Positions 8,802 to 17,788 of a DNA stretch of 64,000 nucleotides are shown piece after piece. The stretch lies in the NCBI GenBank assembly GCA_036495715.1, contig DASXML010000076.1, positions 166,111 through 230,110 of the forward strand, in the 5' to 3' direction. Within the stretch, counting starts at the first letter, position 1. Every line of letters begins with the position of its first letter. The stretch is from Scandinavium sp036495715. GTDB lineage: Bacteria; Pseudomonadota; Gammaproteobacteria; Enterobacterales; Enterobacteriaceae. The notes beneath the pieces were generated by a model. That model was not told where the DNA came from. It saw nothing but the letters and a program-made list of their open reading frames with translations, and searched no databases. Both the position numbers and the translations under genes were made by a program.

Positions 8802-9674
8802 GTGGCCCGGCGTCAATCCGCCCCGCGTCTTGAATTTGAAGCGGCGGCAATCTATGAATATCCCGAACATCTGCGCCTGTCGCTGGAAGCCCTGCCTTCC
8901 CTGCCCGGCGTGTATACCTTTCATGGCGAAAGCGAAACCTTGCCGCTGTACATCGGCAAAAGCGTCAATTTGCGCAGCCGAGTTCTGTCGCATCTGCGCA
9001 CGCCGGATGAAGCCGCTATGCTGCGCCAGTCGCGGCGTATCAGTTGGGTTCGTACTGCCGGTGAAATCGGCGCGCTGTTACTGGAAGCGAAACTGATCAA
9101 AGAGCGACAACCGTTGTTCAATAAACGTCTGCGCCGTAATCGCCAGCTTTGCTCGCTGCTGCTCAAAGAGGCTCAGCCGCGGGTGGTGTACGCCAAAGAG
9201 ATTGATTTTGCCCATCAGCCCGGATTGTTTGGCCTGTTTGCCAACCGCCGCGCGGCGCTTCAGGCACTGCAAACCATTGCCGATGAACATCAGCTTTGCT
9301 ACGGCTTATTGGGCCTTGAGAGCGTCACACGTGGACGTGGCTGTTTTCGCGCAGCGCTGAAACGCTGTGCCGGAGCGTGCTGTGGTAAGGAAAGCGTAGA
9401 AACACATCATCAGCGGCTGCTCTCTGCGCTCGCAAAACTGCAGCTAACCTGCTGGCCATGGCGAGGGGCAATCGCCCTGAAAGAACAGGCCAATGACATG
9501 ACCGAGTACCATATTATCCACAATTGGTTATGGCTAGGCTCGGTCGCCAGTCTGAGTGCCGCCGAGGAACGGCGTCGCTTACCCGCAGGATTCGATCACG
9601 ACGGCTACAAAATTCTGTGTAAGCCGCTGTTAACCGGCCAGGCTGAGATTATCGACCTGACTGACCACATTTAG
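8802..9674 (+). CDS. cho: UvrC-homologous excision nuclease Cho
   Basis: SOS-induced endonuclease that makes the 3' incision in UvrAB-directed nucleotide excision repair, useful on bulky lesions UvrC handles poorly. 290 residues, containing an N-terminal GIY-YIG domain (PGVYTFHGE and LPLYIGKSVNLRSR, about residues 33-60) and the UvrC-like linker, but not the UvrC C-terminal half, as expected for Cho. Start GTG at 8802: AGGAG is five bases upstream and the following ARR aligns with E. coli MVRR; another GTG two codons earlier overlaps the Shine-Dalgarno. The 3' end overlaps the convergent ves by 45 bases. Confidence 0.94.
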   Translation: MARRQSAPRLEFEAAAIYEYPEHLRLSLEALPSLPGVYTFHGESETLPLYIGKSVNLRSRVLSHLRTPDEAAMLRQSRRISWVRTAGEIGALLLEAKLIKERQPLFNKRLRRNRQLCSLLLKEAQPRVVYAKEIDFAHQPGLFGLFANRRAALQALQTIADEHQLCYGLLGLESVTRGRGCFRAALKRCAGACCGKESVETHHQRLLSALAKLQLTCWPWRGAIALKEQANDMTEYHIIHNWLWLGSVASLSAAEERRRLPAGFDHDGYKILCKPLLTGQAEIIDLTDHI

Positions 9675-10232
9675 CGGCCACGCCGGATTCCAGCTGATTT
9701 CGCTGTACAGAATTTTGCCTTCGTCTTTCAGCAGGCGAAGGGTGTGATGTTCATCCTGCCAGTACGCGCCCTGATCCGCCGTCAACAGTTTGTCGCCCAG
9801 CTGCCACGCCCCGCTCAACACCAGCACCATTCCGCCGCGCGCACCAAACGTCGTAAACGTCCGGTCAGCCACTCGCACTTTTGCCTGACAGCGTTCGCGA
9901 CGGGTCATGATATTGAGATCCATCGACATTTGCCCTTCGGAAAGCTGCGCCCGCACCGTTTGTTCTCCGGCAAAACGGAACGGCTGAAAACGCTTAAGGG
10001 TATGATGGAAAGCCGTCCCGCCGTCGAGCGTCACTTCGCCCCCTTCCAGCAGCGTGATAACGCGGTCAACGCCCGGAAAGGCAGAAAACTCGCCGTTGCC
10101 CGCAATCGACGCAATGCTGGCGCGCCAGTTAAAATCGCGGGTTGCAGGCGGAAAACAGCAAAGCTCTCGTGTTTCGCCCGCCCCATTTTTCCACAGACTG
10201 ACTGGCATCTTGCGGATGTCAAAATATTCCAT
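9630..10232 (-). CDS. ves: Ves, HutD-family cupin protein
   Basis: HutD/Ves cupin-fold protein, 200 residues. In E. coli ves is described as an environment-responsive gene expressed at low temperature; its biochemical function is not established. The conserved segments SLWKNGAGETREL and WRASIASIAGNGEFSAFPG are present. Of a run GTG-ATG-ATG at the start, the last ATG (10232) has AGGAG at proper spacing. The coding end overlaps cho tail to tail, so both proteins are encoded on opposite strands of 9630-9674. Confidence 0.9.
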   Translation of the reverse strand: MEYFDIRKMPVSLWKNGAGETRELCCFPPATRDFNWRASIASIAGNGEFSAFPGVDRVITLLEGGEVTLDGGTAFHHTLKRFQPFRFAGEQTVRAQLSEGQMSMDLNIMTRRERCQAKVRVADRTFTTFGARGGMVLVLSGAWQLGDKLLTADQGAYWQDEHHTLRLLKDEGKILYSEISWNPAWPLNVVSQVDNLSLAG

Positions 10233-10460
10233 CATCACTCCTGAAGAACGACTCAGGCTGCATCGACGGCAGCCATGTTTATTATCAGTTATTCACCACA
10301 GACGGATTATCGGCACGAGAGACACAGAGCCTTAGCAGCTTTCTGCATTTATTGGCACACATGACCAGTAACAGCATGATAACCGTGAAAAAAGAGTCTT
10401 CGGGTGATTGCCAAGGAGAATACCGGGAATGCGGCAACAGGCAAGCGGAAGGCAAAGAAA

Positions 10461-10510
10461 AACCGCCGGTCCTGCCCACGGCTGATAGCGGATGTGGGCA
10501 AGACCGGCGG
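10461..10510 (-). terminator. Strong intrinsic terminator of spy
   Basis: Perfect 10-bp outer stem ACCGCCGGTC/GACCGGCGGT with an inner GCCCAC/GTGGGC stem, followed on the minus strand by TTTTTC. 22 bases beyond the spy stop codon. Confidence 0.9.
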
Positions 10511-10532
10511 TCTTTAAGTCAGTGCGGCTGAA

Positions 10533-11030
10533 TTACTCAGCAGATGAAGGCATTTTACCTTCCGGCGCGTGACGTTCTGTCAGACGCTTCTCAAAATTGG
10601 CATTAAATTGCTTTTTCTGTTCCGGCGTCAGGATGTTGTAGATCTTGTTCTGGGTTTCCATACGGGAAACGGCCATGTCTTTGTGCTGCGCTTCCATTTT
10701 GGTCACCATCTCTTCGGCTTTCGCTTTATCGAAGGAATCGCTGGCGATCAGGTTATGCATCGCACGACGTTCATCGAGGGACGGACGCTGCATTTTGCTG
10801 TGCTGCTCTTTCATGATGGTGCGAATCTGCTGCTTCTGCGCATCGGTCAGGTTCAGACCTTTGAACATCATGTCGTGGTGCATACCCGGCTTGCCTTTAT
10901 GGTGCATCATCGCCGTGTTGTCAGTGGTGCCCGTGGTGCCTGCGGGGGTGGTTTCAACAGCATGTGCCAGGTTAGCGGCGCCCAGAGCCAGAACAGAAGC
11001 GATAATCAGGGAAGATGTCATCTTTTTCAT
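10533..11030 (-). CDS. spy: Periplasmic chaperone Spy
   Basis: ATP-independent periplasmic chaperone of the CpxP/Spy family, 165 residues, cradle-shaped dimer that binds unfolded proteins. A Sec signal peptide ends near NLAHA (about residue 24). The two family LTxxQ motifs are LTDAQ and LTPEQ. Strongly induced by envelope stress through CpxAR and BaeSR in E. coli. Transcribed alone with a strong terminator. Confidence 0.96.
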   Translation of the reverse strand: MKKMTSSLIIASVLALGAANLAHAVETTPAGTTGTTDNTAMMHHKGKPGMHHDMMFKGLNLTDAQKQQIRTIMKEQHSKMQRPSLDERRAMHNLIASDSFDKAKAEEMVTKMEAQHKDMAVSRMETQNKIYNILTPEQKKQFNANFEKRLTERHAPEGKMPSSAE

Positions 11031-11119
11031 AATATATACCTTACTTTCAGTTTATTTTTTACGGCGTGTTGCCGTGTTGACGTGATTAACTTTACGGGGT
11101 TAAACGTCAATGATTCAGA

Positions 11120-11140
11120 GTAAACGTAAAACAGTGAAAG
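11120..11140 (-). promoter_or_regulatory. Possible CpxR-binding repeats upstream of spy
   Basis: About 90 bases upstream of spy three GTAAA-like units follow each other (11120, 11126 and GAAAG at 11136); the last two have the 5-base spacing of CpxR boxes. spy is a known CpxR target. The rest of the 343-base spy-astE gap shows no gene. Confidence 0.4.
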
Positions 11141-11328
11141 TATAAAAACGACTTTCTGACCAATTGTGAAGGAAATAAGGAAAAAGTGTGGAGAGTTGCA
11201 AGAGGAAATAGATAACTGGCTGTTCTGGAAGAGATTATGGAGAAGTGTACCGCAAGCCTGTCTAATTAAAAAGCGCTTTATAAGAATACTCCGCAATTGC
11301 GGACAAAAACACGTTTGACCTAACAAAT

Positions 11329-11362
11329 AAAAAAATCGGCGGGAGGGAAATGCCTCACCGCC
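11329..11362 (-). terminator. Terminator of the ast operon
   Basis: GGCGG/CCGCC stem with inner GAGG/CCTC-like pairing, followed on the minus strand by ATTTTTTTATTT. Twelve bases after the astE stop codon. Confidence 0.75.
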
Positions 11363-11373
11363 GCGTTGATAAA

Positions 11374-12333
11374 TTACGCGTCGCGCACCAGCATCAACCC
11401 CGCCCGTAGCCCTGACGCCACATTCGGATTAGGGAACAACACATATTCCGTTTGCTGCTTCGCAACCCAGCGCGTATCCCCTTCTTCAGCCAACAGCGTT
11501 CCTTCGCTAAAAGGGGTGAAGTTCAACGTTTCGTTGGACATATGCAGCCGGAAGCGGTCGTCATGGCGCGTGATTTGCTGTGCGACGCGGTATTTCAGCG
11601 GCAACGGTGCGCAAGCCACTTCGCCGCCGAGTAGTTGCGCCAGCGCATCCTGCGTGACGATAAACTGAGTTAAATCGTTATGCCCAAACGGCAGCGCTTT
11701 GCCCAATTCCAGCGTGCAGGACAGTGCGCTAAACCGTTCGCAGCTGTAATGGGTAAATGTGCCGCCAGCACTCTGATGAAATACCAGCGCTTCAAGCCCC
11801 GCCGCCCCCAGCCAGTGCAGAAAGATGTCGTCCCACGGCTCTTTTCGCAGCGGCAACACGCCGAAACGCACGTGATGCGAGCCGCGAATGGCGGTATGCA
11901 TATCAAGATGCCAGCGCAGGGAATCCAGTGGTTGCCAGAACTGCGAGAGCGCATGTTCAAGCCTCGCCGCACGCGCCGTTTCCAGCGACGGCACAAACTC
12001 ATGCCAGCGCCCGCCGAACATCCGGTTCATGTCACTGTGCAGATAGCGTTTGTTTTCTGCCAGCGCCGGAGGATTACCCAGCACCACCAGCAGCCGCCAG
12101 CGCAGTGTGATTTCACCGCTGAACAGGCCATGTAATAACGCATCCAGCATTTCTACCGGGGCGGTTTCATTACCGTGGATCCCCGCCGACAGCACCAGCG
12201 CCTGCGAGCAAGGCGCAAACGGCGTCAGCTCCAGAATGCCATTGTCATGCCATTGCCAGTGAAACTGTGCTGTTTCGCCGCGCGCCTGCGTCGGTTTTTC
12301 GCCCGCAAGCGTGAGGGCCAGAAAGTCCTGCAT
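11374..12333 (-). CDS. astE: Succinylglutamate desuccinylase AstE
   Basis: Last step of the AST pathway: zinc-dependent hydrolysis of N-succinylglutamate to glutamate and succinate. 319 residues of the AspA/AstE family; zinc ligands are visible in GIHGNETAPVE and LDMHTA. The ATG at 12333 follows AAAGGAGG by four bases; a longer in-frame reading without a ribosome site overlaps astB and is not used. It closes the astCADBE operon, 10 bases after astB, with a terminator behind it. Confidence 0.96.
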   Translation of the reverse strand: MQDFLALTLAGEKPTQARGETAQFHWQWHDNGILELTPFAPCSQALVLSAGIHGNETAPVEMLDALLHGLFSGEITLRWRLLVVLGNPPALAENKRYLHSDMNRMFGGRWHEFVPSLETARAARLEHALSQFWQPLDSLRWHLDMHTAIRGSHHVRFGVLPLRKEPWDDIFLHWLGAAGLEALVFHQSAGGTFTHYSCERFSALSCTLELGKALPFGHNDLTQFIVTQDALAQLLGGEVACAPLPLKYRVAQQITRHDDRFRLHMSNETLNFTPFSEGTLLAEEGDTRWVAKQQTEYVLFPNPNVASGLRAGLMLVRDA

Positions 12334-12343
12334 GCTGCCTCCT

Positions 12344-13669
12344 TTATTGCTGGAACGGATAAACCGAACCGAGGCCGAGGATTTGCGTGAGCTGATCCAA
12401 CGCCTCACGCCCTTCGCGCAACAGCTGCGGGTCGGCTAAATCAGCCTGTGTCAGACGATCGCGATAGTAGCGATCAACCCACGTATTCAGGGTATCGAAC
12501 AGCGTATCGTTCATCAGCACCGCCGGATTCACCGCCTGAATTTCTGCTTCATTCAATACCACGCGCAGACGCAAACAGGCCGGACCGCCGCCGTTGGCCA
12601 TACTTTCACGTAAATCGAACACTTTCAGCTCATTGATCGGGTTATCCTGCGCCAGCATGTCGTTCAAATAGGCCCATACGCCCGAATGCTCCTGAGATTC
12701 TTTCGGCAACACCAGCATCATGCTGCCATCCGGCTTGCTCAGCAGTTGGCTGTTAAACAAATACGTTGATACCGCATCGTTCACGGAAACGCGTGACGCC
12801 GGCACTTCAACAGGCATGAAGCCCGACACCCGTTCGCGCAGTTGCGCCAACAGTTGGGGCTGATTGAGAAACGCCTGGTCGTGGCAGAAAAGCACCTGTC
12901 GGTTGCTGACCGCAATCACGTCATTATGGAACACGCCCTGGTCAATCACCGCCGGGTTCTGTTGCGCAAAAATGAGCTGTTGCGGATTGACCTGATTCAG
13001 CCGCGCGACGGCCTGACTGGCCTCCAGCGTCTGACGCGCCGGATAACGCTGCGGTTGCTGATTCCCGCCCTCTTCGCGCCCGTAAACAAACAGCTGCACG
13101 CCCGGCTGGTTGTCATCGCTACCGAGGCGGTTATGGTTTGCCGCCCCTTCGTCGCCAAACATCGCCACCTGCGGCAACGCGCCGTGCACGGCAAACGCCT
13201 GCGCATTGTTGAAAATCGCCCGCAGTACCGCCTCGGTAGTCGGCGCTTCGCTGGCACGATGGAATTTGTTGTTAAGATTCGCCACCGTCAGATGCACTTT
13301 GCCATCCAGCGCATCGGCTGACGGGCAAACCGTGGCGGCATTCGCCACCCACATAGCGGAAGCCGAGCTGACGGCAGACAACAATTGCGGTGCCTGCGTC
13401 GCCGCTTTCTCAACAACCTGTTCATCGCTGCCGGTAAAGCCTAACTGGCGCAGCAAGGGCACATTCGGGCGCTCCTGCGGCGGCAACACGGCTTGCTTAA
13501 AACCGAGATCCGCCAGCGCTTTCATCTTGCGCAAACCCTGCTTCGCCGCCAGCTGCGGATTCGACGTGCGAAAACGGTGTTTTGTCGAGGCTTCATTGCC
13601 GAACGACAACCCGGCATAGTGATGCGTCAGCCCCGGCAGCCCGTCAAAATTCACTTCCCAGGCTTTCAT
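12344..13669 (-). CDS. astB: N-succinylarginine dihydrolase AstB
   Basis: Hydrolyses N2-succinylarginine to succinylornithine, two ammonia and CO2; member of the guanidine-modifying (pentein) superfamily. 441 residues, near the usual 440-447. The N terminus MKAWEVNFDGLPGLTHHYAGLSFGN holds the family's conserved start region, and GGGPACLRLRV near the C terminus is the segment carrying the nucleophilic Cys. Its ATG overlaps the astD stop by four bases, suggesting coupled translation. Confidence 0.97.
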   Translation of the reverse strand: MKAWEVNFDGLPGLTHHYAGLSFGNEASTKHRFRTSNPQLAAKQGLRKMKALADLGFKQAVLPPQERPNVPLLRQLGFTGSDEQVVEKAATQAPQLLSAVSSASAMWVANAATVCPSADALDGKVHLTVANLNNKFHRASEAPTTEAVLRAIFNNAQAFAVHGALPQVAMFGDEGAANHNRLGSDDNQPGVQLFVYGREEGGNQQPQRYPARQTLEASQAVARLNQVNPQQLIFAQQNPAVIDQGVFHNDVIAVSNRQVLFCHDQAFLNQPQLLAQLRERVSGFMPVEVPASRVSVNDAVSTYLFNSQLLSKPDGSMMLVLPKESQEHSGVWAYLNDMLAQDNPINELKVFDLRESMANGGGPACLRLRVVLNEAEIQAVNPAVLMNDTLFDTLNTWVDRYYRDRLTQADLADPQLLREGREALDQLTQILGLGSVYPFQQ

Positions 13670-15144
13670 GACGTCACCTCAGCAGAAAAATCGAGCCCTG
13701 GATTCAGCGTGCCCGGCAGCGTCAGCGCGGGAGATTCCAGGCTTGCCATTGGCCACGCGCAGTAATCTGCCGCATACCAAGCGCCCGGCCGATGATTGCC
13801 CGATGCGCCTACGCCGCCAAACGGTGCAGTACTCGCGGCACCGGTCAACGGTTTATTCCAGTTGACGATCCCGGCGCGCGCTTCCAGCAGCAGTTGGTCA
13901 AATTTCTCGCGTTCGGCAGACACCAGTCCACAGGACAAGCCATAACGCGTGTTATTCGCCAGTGCGATAGCTTCGTCAAAATCATCGTAACGCCACACGC
14001 ACAACAGCGGACCAAACACTTCTTCATCTGCCACATTTTTCACCTGCGTCATGTCGATAATGCCTGGCGTCACAAGCGATGTGCCCGGTTCCAGCAAACG
14101 GGGTTCCAGCAGCGTCACGCCGCCATTGGCCACGTGTTGCAGCCAGGCAGTACGCACGTTTTGCGCCGCTTGTTCGGTAATCAAGCCGCCGATAAACGGC
14201 TGTGGTTCAGCGTTCCAGCGGCCTGGAATAATACGACGCGTGACATCCACCAGCCGTTTCAGGAACGCGTCTCCCGCTTCGCCACGCTTCACCAGCAGAC
14301 GACGCGCGCAGGTACAGCGCTGCCCGGCGGTGATAAACGCCGACTGCACCGCGACATGAACAGCGGCATCCAGATCCTGCGGCTCATCAACGATTAACGG
14401 ATTATTGCCGCCCATTTCCAGCGCCAGAATTTTTTGTGGCTGCCCGGCCAGCTGACGATGCAGCGTGAAACCGGTATTGGAACTGCCGGTGAACAACAAG
14501 CCGTCCAAATCGTTTTGCGAACTTAACGCCTCGCCCGTCGCACGTCCGCCCTGGAGAAGGTTCAGTACGCCTGCTGGCAAGCCAGCCTGTTCCCACAGTT
14601 TTACCACCGCTTCGCCACTCATCGGCGTTAATTCACTGGGCTTAAACACCACGGTGTTGCCCGCCAGCAGCGCAGGCACAATATGCCCATTCGGCAAATG
14701 ACCAGGGAAATTGTATGGACCAAACACCGCCAGCACGCCGTGTGGACGGTGACGCAGCGTTGCCGCACCGTCGGACATCGGGGTTTCCTGCTCGCCGGTA
14801 CGGCTGTGATAGCCCTTCACCGAAATAGCAATCTTGTTGATCATCGCACCGATTTCCGTCGCCGCTTCCCAGCGCGGTTTGCCGGTTTCGCGGGCGATGA
14901 CGTCGGTCAGCGCTTCTTTATTTGTTTCCAGTAACGCGGCAAATTTTTCCGCTATCTGCTGCCGCGCGCTGAACGGCTGTTTTGCCCAGCCAGGGAAAGC
15001 GCCGCGAGCGGCTTTTACCGCGTCTGCCACCTGTTCGGCGTCGGCATCATTGCCCTGCCACACGGCTTCGTGCGTGACCGGATTGGTTTTGCTGCGTGCC
15101 TCTGCGCGTCCGGTGACCCAGTCACCGTTGATCCATAAACTCAT
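13666..15144 (-). CDS. astD: Succinylglutamate semialdehyde dehydrogenase AstD
   Basis: NAD-dependent aldehyde dehydrogenase of the ALDH superfamily, 492 residues, oxidising N-succinylglutamate semialdehyde to N-succinylglutamate. The catalytic Cys lies in GQRCTCARRL and the general-base Glu in LEMGGNNP. Overlaps astA by four bases upstream and astB by four bases downstream, so the middle of the operon is tightly packed. Confidence 0.97.
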   Translation of the reverse strand: MSLWINGDWVTGRAEARSKTNPVTHEAVWQGNDADAEQVADAVKAARGAFPGWAKQPFSARQQIAEKFAALLETNKEALTDVIARETGKPRWEAATEIGAMINKIAISVKGYHSRTGEQETPMSDGAATLRHRPHGVLAVFGPYNFPGHLPNGHIVPALLAGNTVVFKPSELTPMSGEAVVKLWEQAGLPAGVLNLLQGGRATGEALSSQNDLDGLLFTGSSNTGFTLHRQLAGQPQKILALEMGGNNPLIVDEPQDLDAAVHVAVQSAFITAGQRCTCARRLLVKRGEAGDAFLKRLVDVTRRIIPGRWNAEPQPFIGGLITEQAAQNVRTAWLQHVANGGVTLLEPRLLEPGTSLVTPGIIDMTQVKNVADEEVFGPLLCVWRYDDFDEAIALANNTRYGLSCGLVSAEREKFDQLLLEARAGIVNWNKPLTGAASTAPFGGVGASGNHRPGAWYAADYCAWPMASLESPALTLPGTLNPGLDFSAEVTS

Positions 15145-16175
15145 GCTTTTTTCTCCTCAGGGCAAAGACGAACCAGCCTTACACGGTCACCCGCGTGGCA
15201 TTTCAGGGCATCAAGCTGTTTCGCGCTCAGCAGCAGTTTGTCAGTGTGCGGGTCGGCCTGCACCAGCATCGCGCGATAGTGTTGGTACTGTTCGTTGGAC
15301 ACCAGACAGGTTGGCAGTTCGCCCGGTGCGGGCTGGCCTTCACCCACTTCCACCAGACGACTTTTGCGGATCGCACGCACGCGGTCGATGTCACATTCCA
15401 GCGTCGGGCCGCCATCGAAAATATCGACGTAATTACGGTAGCGGAACCCTTCTTTTTCCAGCACCGCGCGGGCGGGTGCAGTTTGGGGATGCACTTCGCC
15501 AATCACCGCGCGCGCTTCTTCCGACAGGAAATCAGTGTAAATCGGGTGCTTCGGCATCAGTTCGGCGATAAACGCTTTTTGCCCTGTACCGCACAGATAA
15601 TCCGCGCGGGCGAACGGCATCGAGAAGAAGCGCTGGCCCAGGCTTTCCCAAAACGGTGAGTAACCATGTTCGTCGATAACGCCACGCATCTCGGCCACCA
15701 CTTTTTCGTTAAAACGGTCGCGAAAGGCCGCCATAAACAAGAAACGGGATTTCGACAACAAGTAGCCATTGCCCTCTTTGCGCCATTCCGGGTCGAGAAA
15801 CAGCGTGCACAATTCGCTGCTGCCGGTGTGATCGTTGCTGAGAAACAGTGTCGGCAAAGCGTTGTAAACATTCAGTTCTTTGGACGCGTGAACCTGCGTG
15901 CCGACGCGATAGTTGTACCAGGAGTCGTGCAGACCCACGGCAACCTCGATGGCGCAAATCCCCGCCACGCTGCCCGTGGCGGTGTCTTCCAGCACAAAGA
16001 CGTAGCCCTGCTCGCCTTTCTCCAGCGTCCCGTTCCAGGTGTTGATGGAACGATCAATGCGTGCCGACAGCGTGGTTTCATCGGCGGGAAGCGACGTTAA
16101 ACCGCCGCCCGTTTTCCCTGCGAGCGCCAACAGGCCAGGCAAATCTCCCTGCCCGACCGGACGGATCACCATCAT
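15141..16175 (-). CDS. astA: Arginine N-succinyltransferase AstA
   Basis: First step of the AST pathway: succinyl-CoA plus arginine gives N2-succinylarginine. 344 residues of the AstA/AruG acyltransferase family (GNAT-like). GSSELCTLFLDPEWRKEGNG and EMRGVIDEHGYSPFWESLG are typical conserved blocks. Start MMVIRP matches E. coli; GAGGTG lies five bases upstream. The start codon overlaps the end of astC. Confidence 0.97.
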   Translation of the reverse strand: MMVIRPVGQGDLPGLLALAGKTGGGLTSLPADETTLSARIDRSINTWNGTLEKGEQGYVFVLEDTATGSVAGICAIEVAVGLHDSWYNYRVGTQVHASKELNVYNALPTLFLSNDHTGSSELCTLFLDPEWRKEGNGYLLSKSRFLFMAAFRDRFNEKVVAEMRGVIDEHGYSPFWESLGQRFFSMPFARADYLCGTGQKAFIAELMPKHPIYTDFLSEEARAVIGEVHPQTAPARAVLEKEGFRYRNYVDIFDGGPTLECDIDRVRAIRKSRLVEVGEGQPAPGELPTCLVSNEQYQHYRAMLVQADPHTDKLLLSAKQLDALKCHAGDRVRLVRLCPEEKKA

Positions 16176-17392
16176 GATGACACCTCAGAGATGAAGCGTT
16201 CGCAGGTCTTCTCAAAACGGTCGAGACCGGTCTTAACCTCTTCTTCGCTGATGATCAACGCAGGCGCAAAGCGCACCACGTTGGCCCCGGCAATCAGTAC
16301 CATCAGACCGTTTTCAGCCGCGAGCTGGCTGATGTGTTTTGCTTTCCCGGCGTACTCTTTTTTCAGTACGCAGCCAATCAGCAAGCCCATGCCGCGAACG
16401 TCGTCGAACAGGCTGAATTTGGCGTTGATTGCCGTCAGACGCTCGGAGAACCACTGATTACGCTGTTTTACGCCGTTGAGCACGTCTTTGGTGTTGAGGA
16501 TCGCTAACACTTCCCCGGCGACCGCACAGGCTAACGGGTTGCCACCGTAGGTGGTGCCATGCGTCCCGACAACCATCACGCTGGCGAATTCGTCACGGGT
16601 CAGCAATGCGCCAATCGGGAAGCCGCCGCCGAGTGCTTTCGCCGTCGACAGCGCGTCTGGCGTCACGCCGTAATGCATATAGGCATACAGTTCGCCGGTG
16701 CGGCCCACGCCGGTTTGTACTTCGTCAAAAATCAGCAGCGCGTTATGGCGGTCACACAGTGCGCGCAGTTCTTTCAGGAAGGCCGGCGTTGCAGGTACCA
16801 CGCCGCCTTCGCCCTGGATAGGCTCGACGATCACCGCGCAGGTATCGTCATTAATCAACGCGCGGGCGGAGTCGATATCGTTATAAATCGCATGCTGAAT
16901 TTGCGGCGGCAGCGGCGCAAAGTCCTGAGAATAAGAAGGCTGACCGCCCGCGCTGACGGTAAACAGCGTGCGCCCGTGGAAGGCATTTTTGAATGCCACA
17001 ATGCCGCTTTTCTGCGGGCCGAATTTGTCGTGCGCGTATTTACGCGCCAGTTTCAACGCCGCTTCGTTCGCTTCCGCACCGGAGTTACAGAAGAACACTT
17101 TGTCGGCAAAGGTGGCGTCAATCAGCTGTTTCGCCAGTTTCAAAACCGGTTCATTGCTGTAGCCGTTGCCGGTGTGCCAGAACTTGCCTGCCTGTTCGGT
17201 CAGCGCACGGATCATCGCCGGATGCGCATGGCCCAACGCGTTGACTGCAATTCCACCTGCAAAATCAATGTACTCTTTGCCCTGTTGATCCCACAGGCGA
17301 GAACCTTCTCCACGTACCGGAATAAAAGGCGCCGGGGCGTAAACCGGCATCATCCAATCGTCAAAATTTCCGCGCGTAACTGAGTGAGTCAT
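16172..17392 (-). CDS. astC: Succinylornithine/acetylornithine transaminase AstC
   Basis: Class III pyridoxal-phosphate aminotransferase, 406 residues, converting N-succinylornithine to the semialdehyde; E. coli AstC also acts on acetylornithine. The PLP Lys is in STAKALGGGFPIGA and the cofactor-contact motif LIFDEVQTGVGRTG precedes it. Start ATG at 17392 has AGAGG five bases upstream and aligns with E. coli; a longer open reading has no ribosome site. First gene of astCADBE, used when nitrogen or carbon is limiting. Confidence 0.97.
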   Translation of the reverse strand: MTHSVTRGNFDDWMMPVYAPAPFIPVRGEGSRLWDQQGKEYIDFAGGIAVNALGHAHPAMIRALTEQAGKFWHTGNGYSNEPVLKLAKQLIDATFADKVFFCNSGAEANEAALKLARKYAHDKFGPQKSGIVAFKNAFHGRTLFTVSAGGQPSYSQDFAPLPPQIQHAIYNDIDSARALINDDTCAVIVEPIQGEGGVVPATPAFLKELRALCDRHNALLIFDEVQTGVGRTGELYAYMHYGVTPDALSTAKALGGGFPIGALLTRDEFASVMVVGTHGTTYGGNPLACAVAGEVLAILNTKDVLNGVKQRNQWFSERLTAINAKFSLFDDVRGMGLLIGCVLKKEYAGKAKHISQLAAENGLMVLIAGANVVRFAPALIISEEEVKTGLDRFEKTCERFISEVSS

Positions 17393-17788
17393 AGCAACCT
17401 CTTCCGGTAAACATTCCGTTATTGTGATGTTAATGAATATGAGTATTTGTGCTGTAAATGTATATTGCACGCATCGTGCCAGCCAGCGTCAAAACTGCAT
17501 AAACGGAAGGGGTCAACTAAATATCAATGAGTTACAATCTGCCTCTATTCATATTAACTGCATATAAAGTGAATAAATAAGCTGTTAACGCCATTAGCAG
17601 CACTAATATCAGCAACATTATGCATTAGTAAAACTTAATTCATGAACTGTGAAGGCTGCGACATTTGTTGTCATTTTGCGCCCCAAAACGGGGCATGATG
17701 CGCGATGGGTGGGCAATATTTGTCGCCACTCTCCCCCTGCACTACGCTCAATTTGTTCATTTAACAAACAGGCTTTCGGGGAAACACA
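17393..17788. other. Regulatory gap between astC and the oxidoreductase gene
   Basis: 395 bases with no gene. Besides the sigma54 promoter it holds ArgR-like half-sites: TGAATATGAGTATT at 17434 inside the astC leader, and ATTCAT/TGAAT-type units between 17546 and 17640. ArgR activates ast in E. coli, so these are reasonable candidates, but none is a full consensus box. Confidence 0.4.
17466..17481 (-). promoter_or_regulatory. Sigma54 promoter of astCADBE
   Basis: TGGCACGATGCGTGCA on the operon strand matches the -24/-12 consensus TGGCAC-N5-TTGCW with one mismatch. It lies 74 bases upstream of the astC start. NtrC/sigma54 control of astC during nitrogen limitation is established in E. coli. 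Confidence 0.85.

Noticed and set aside
16559..17383. 274-codon plus-strand open frame opposite astC
   Set aside because: Astc is certain on the other strand; the plus reading has no domain or start signal.
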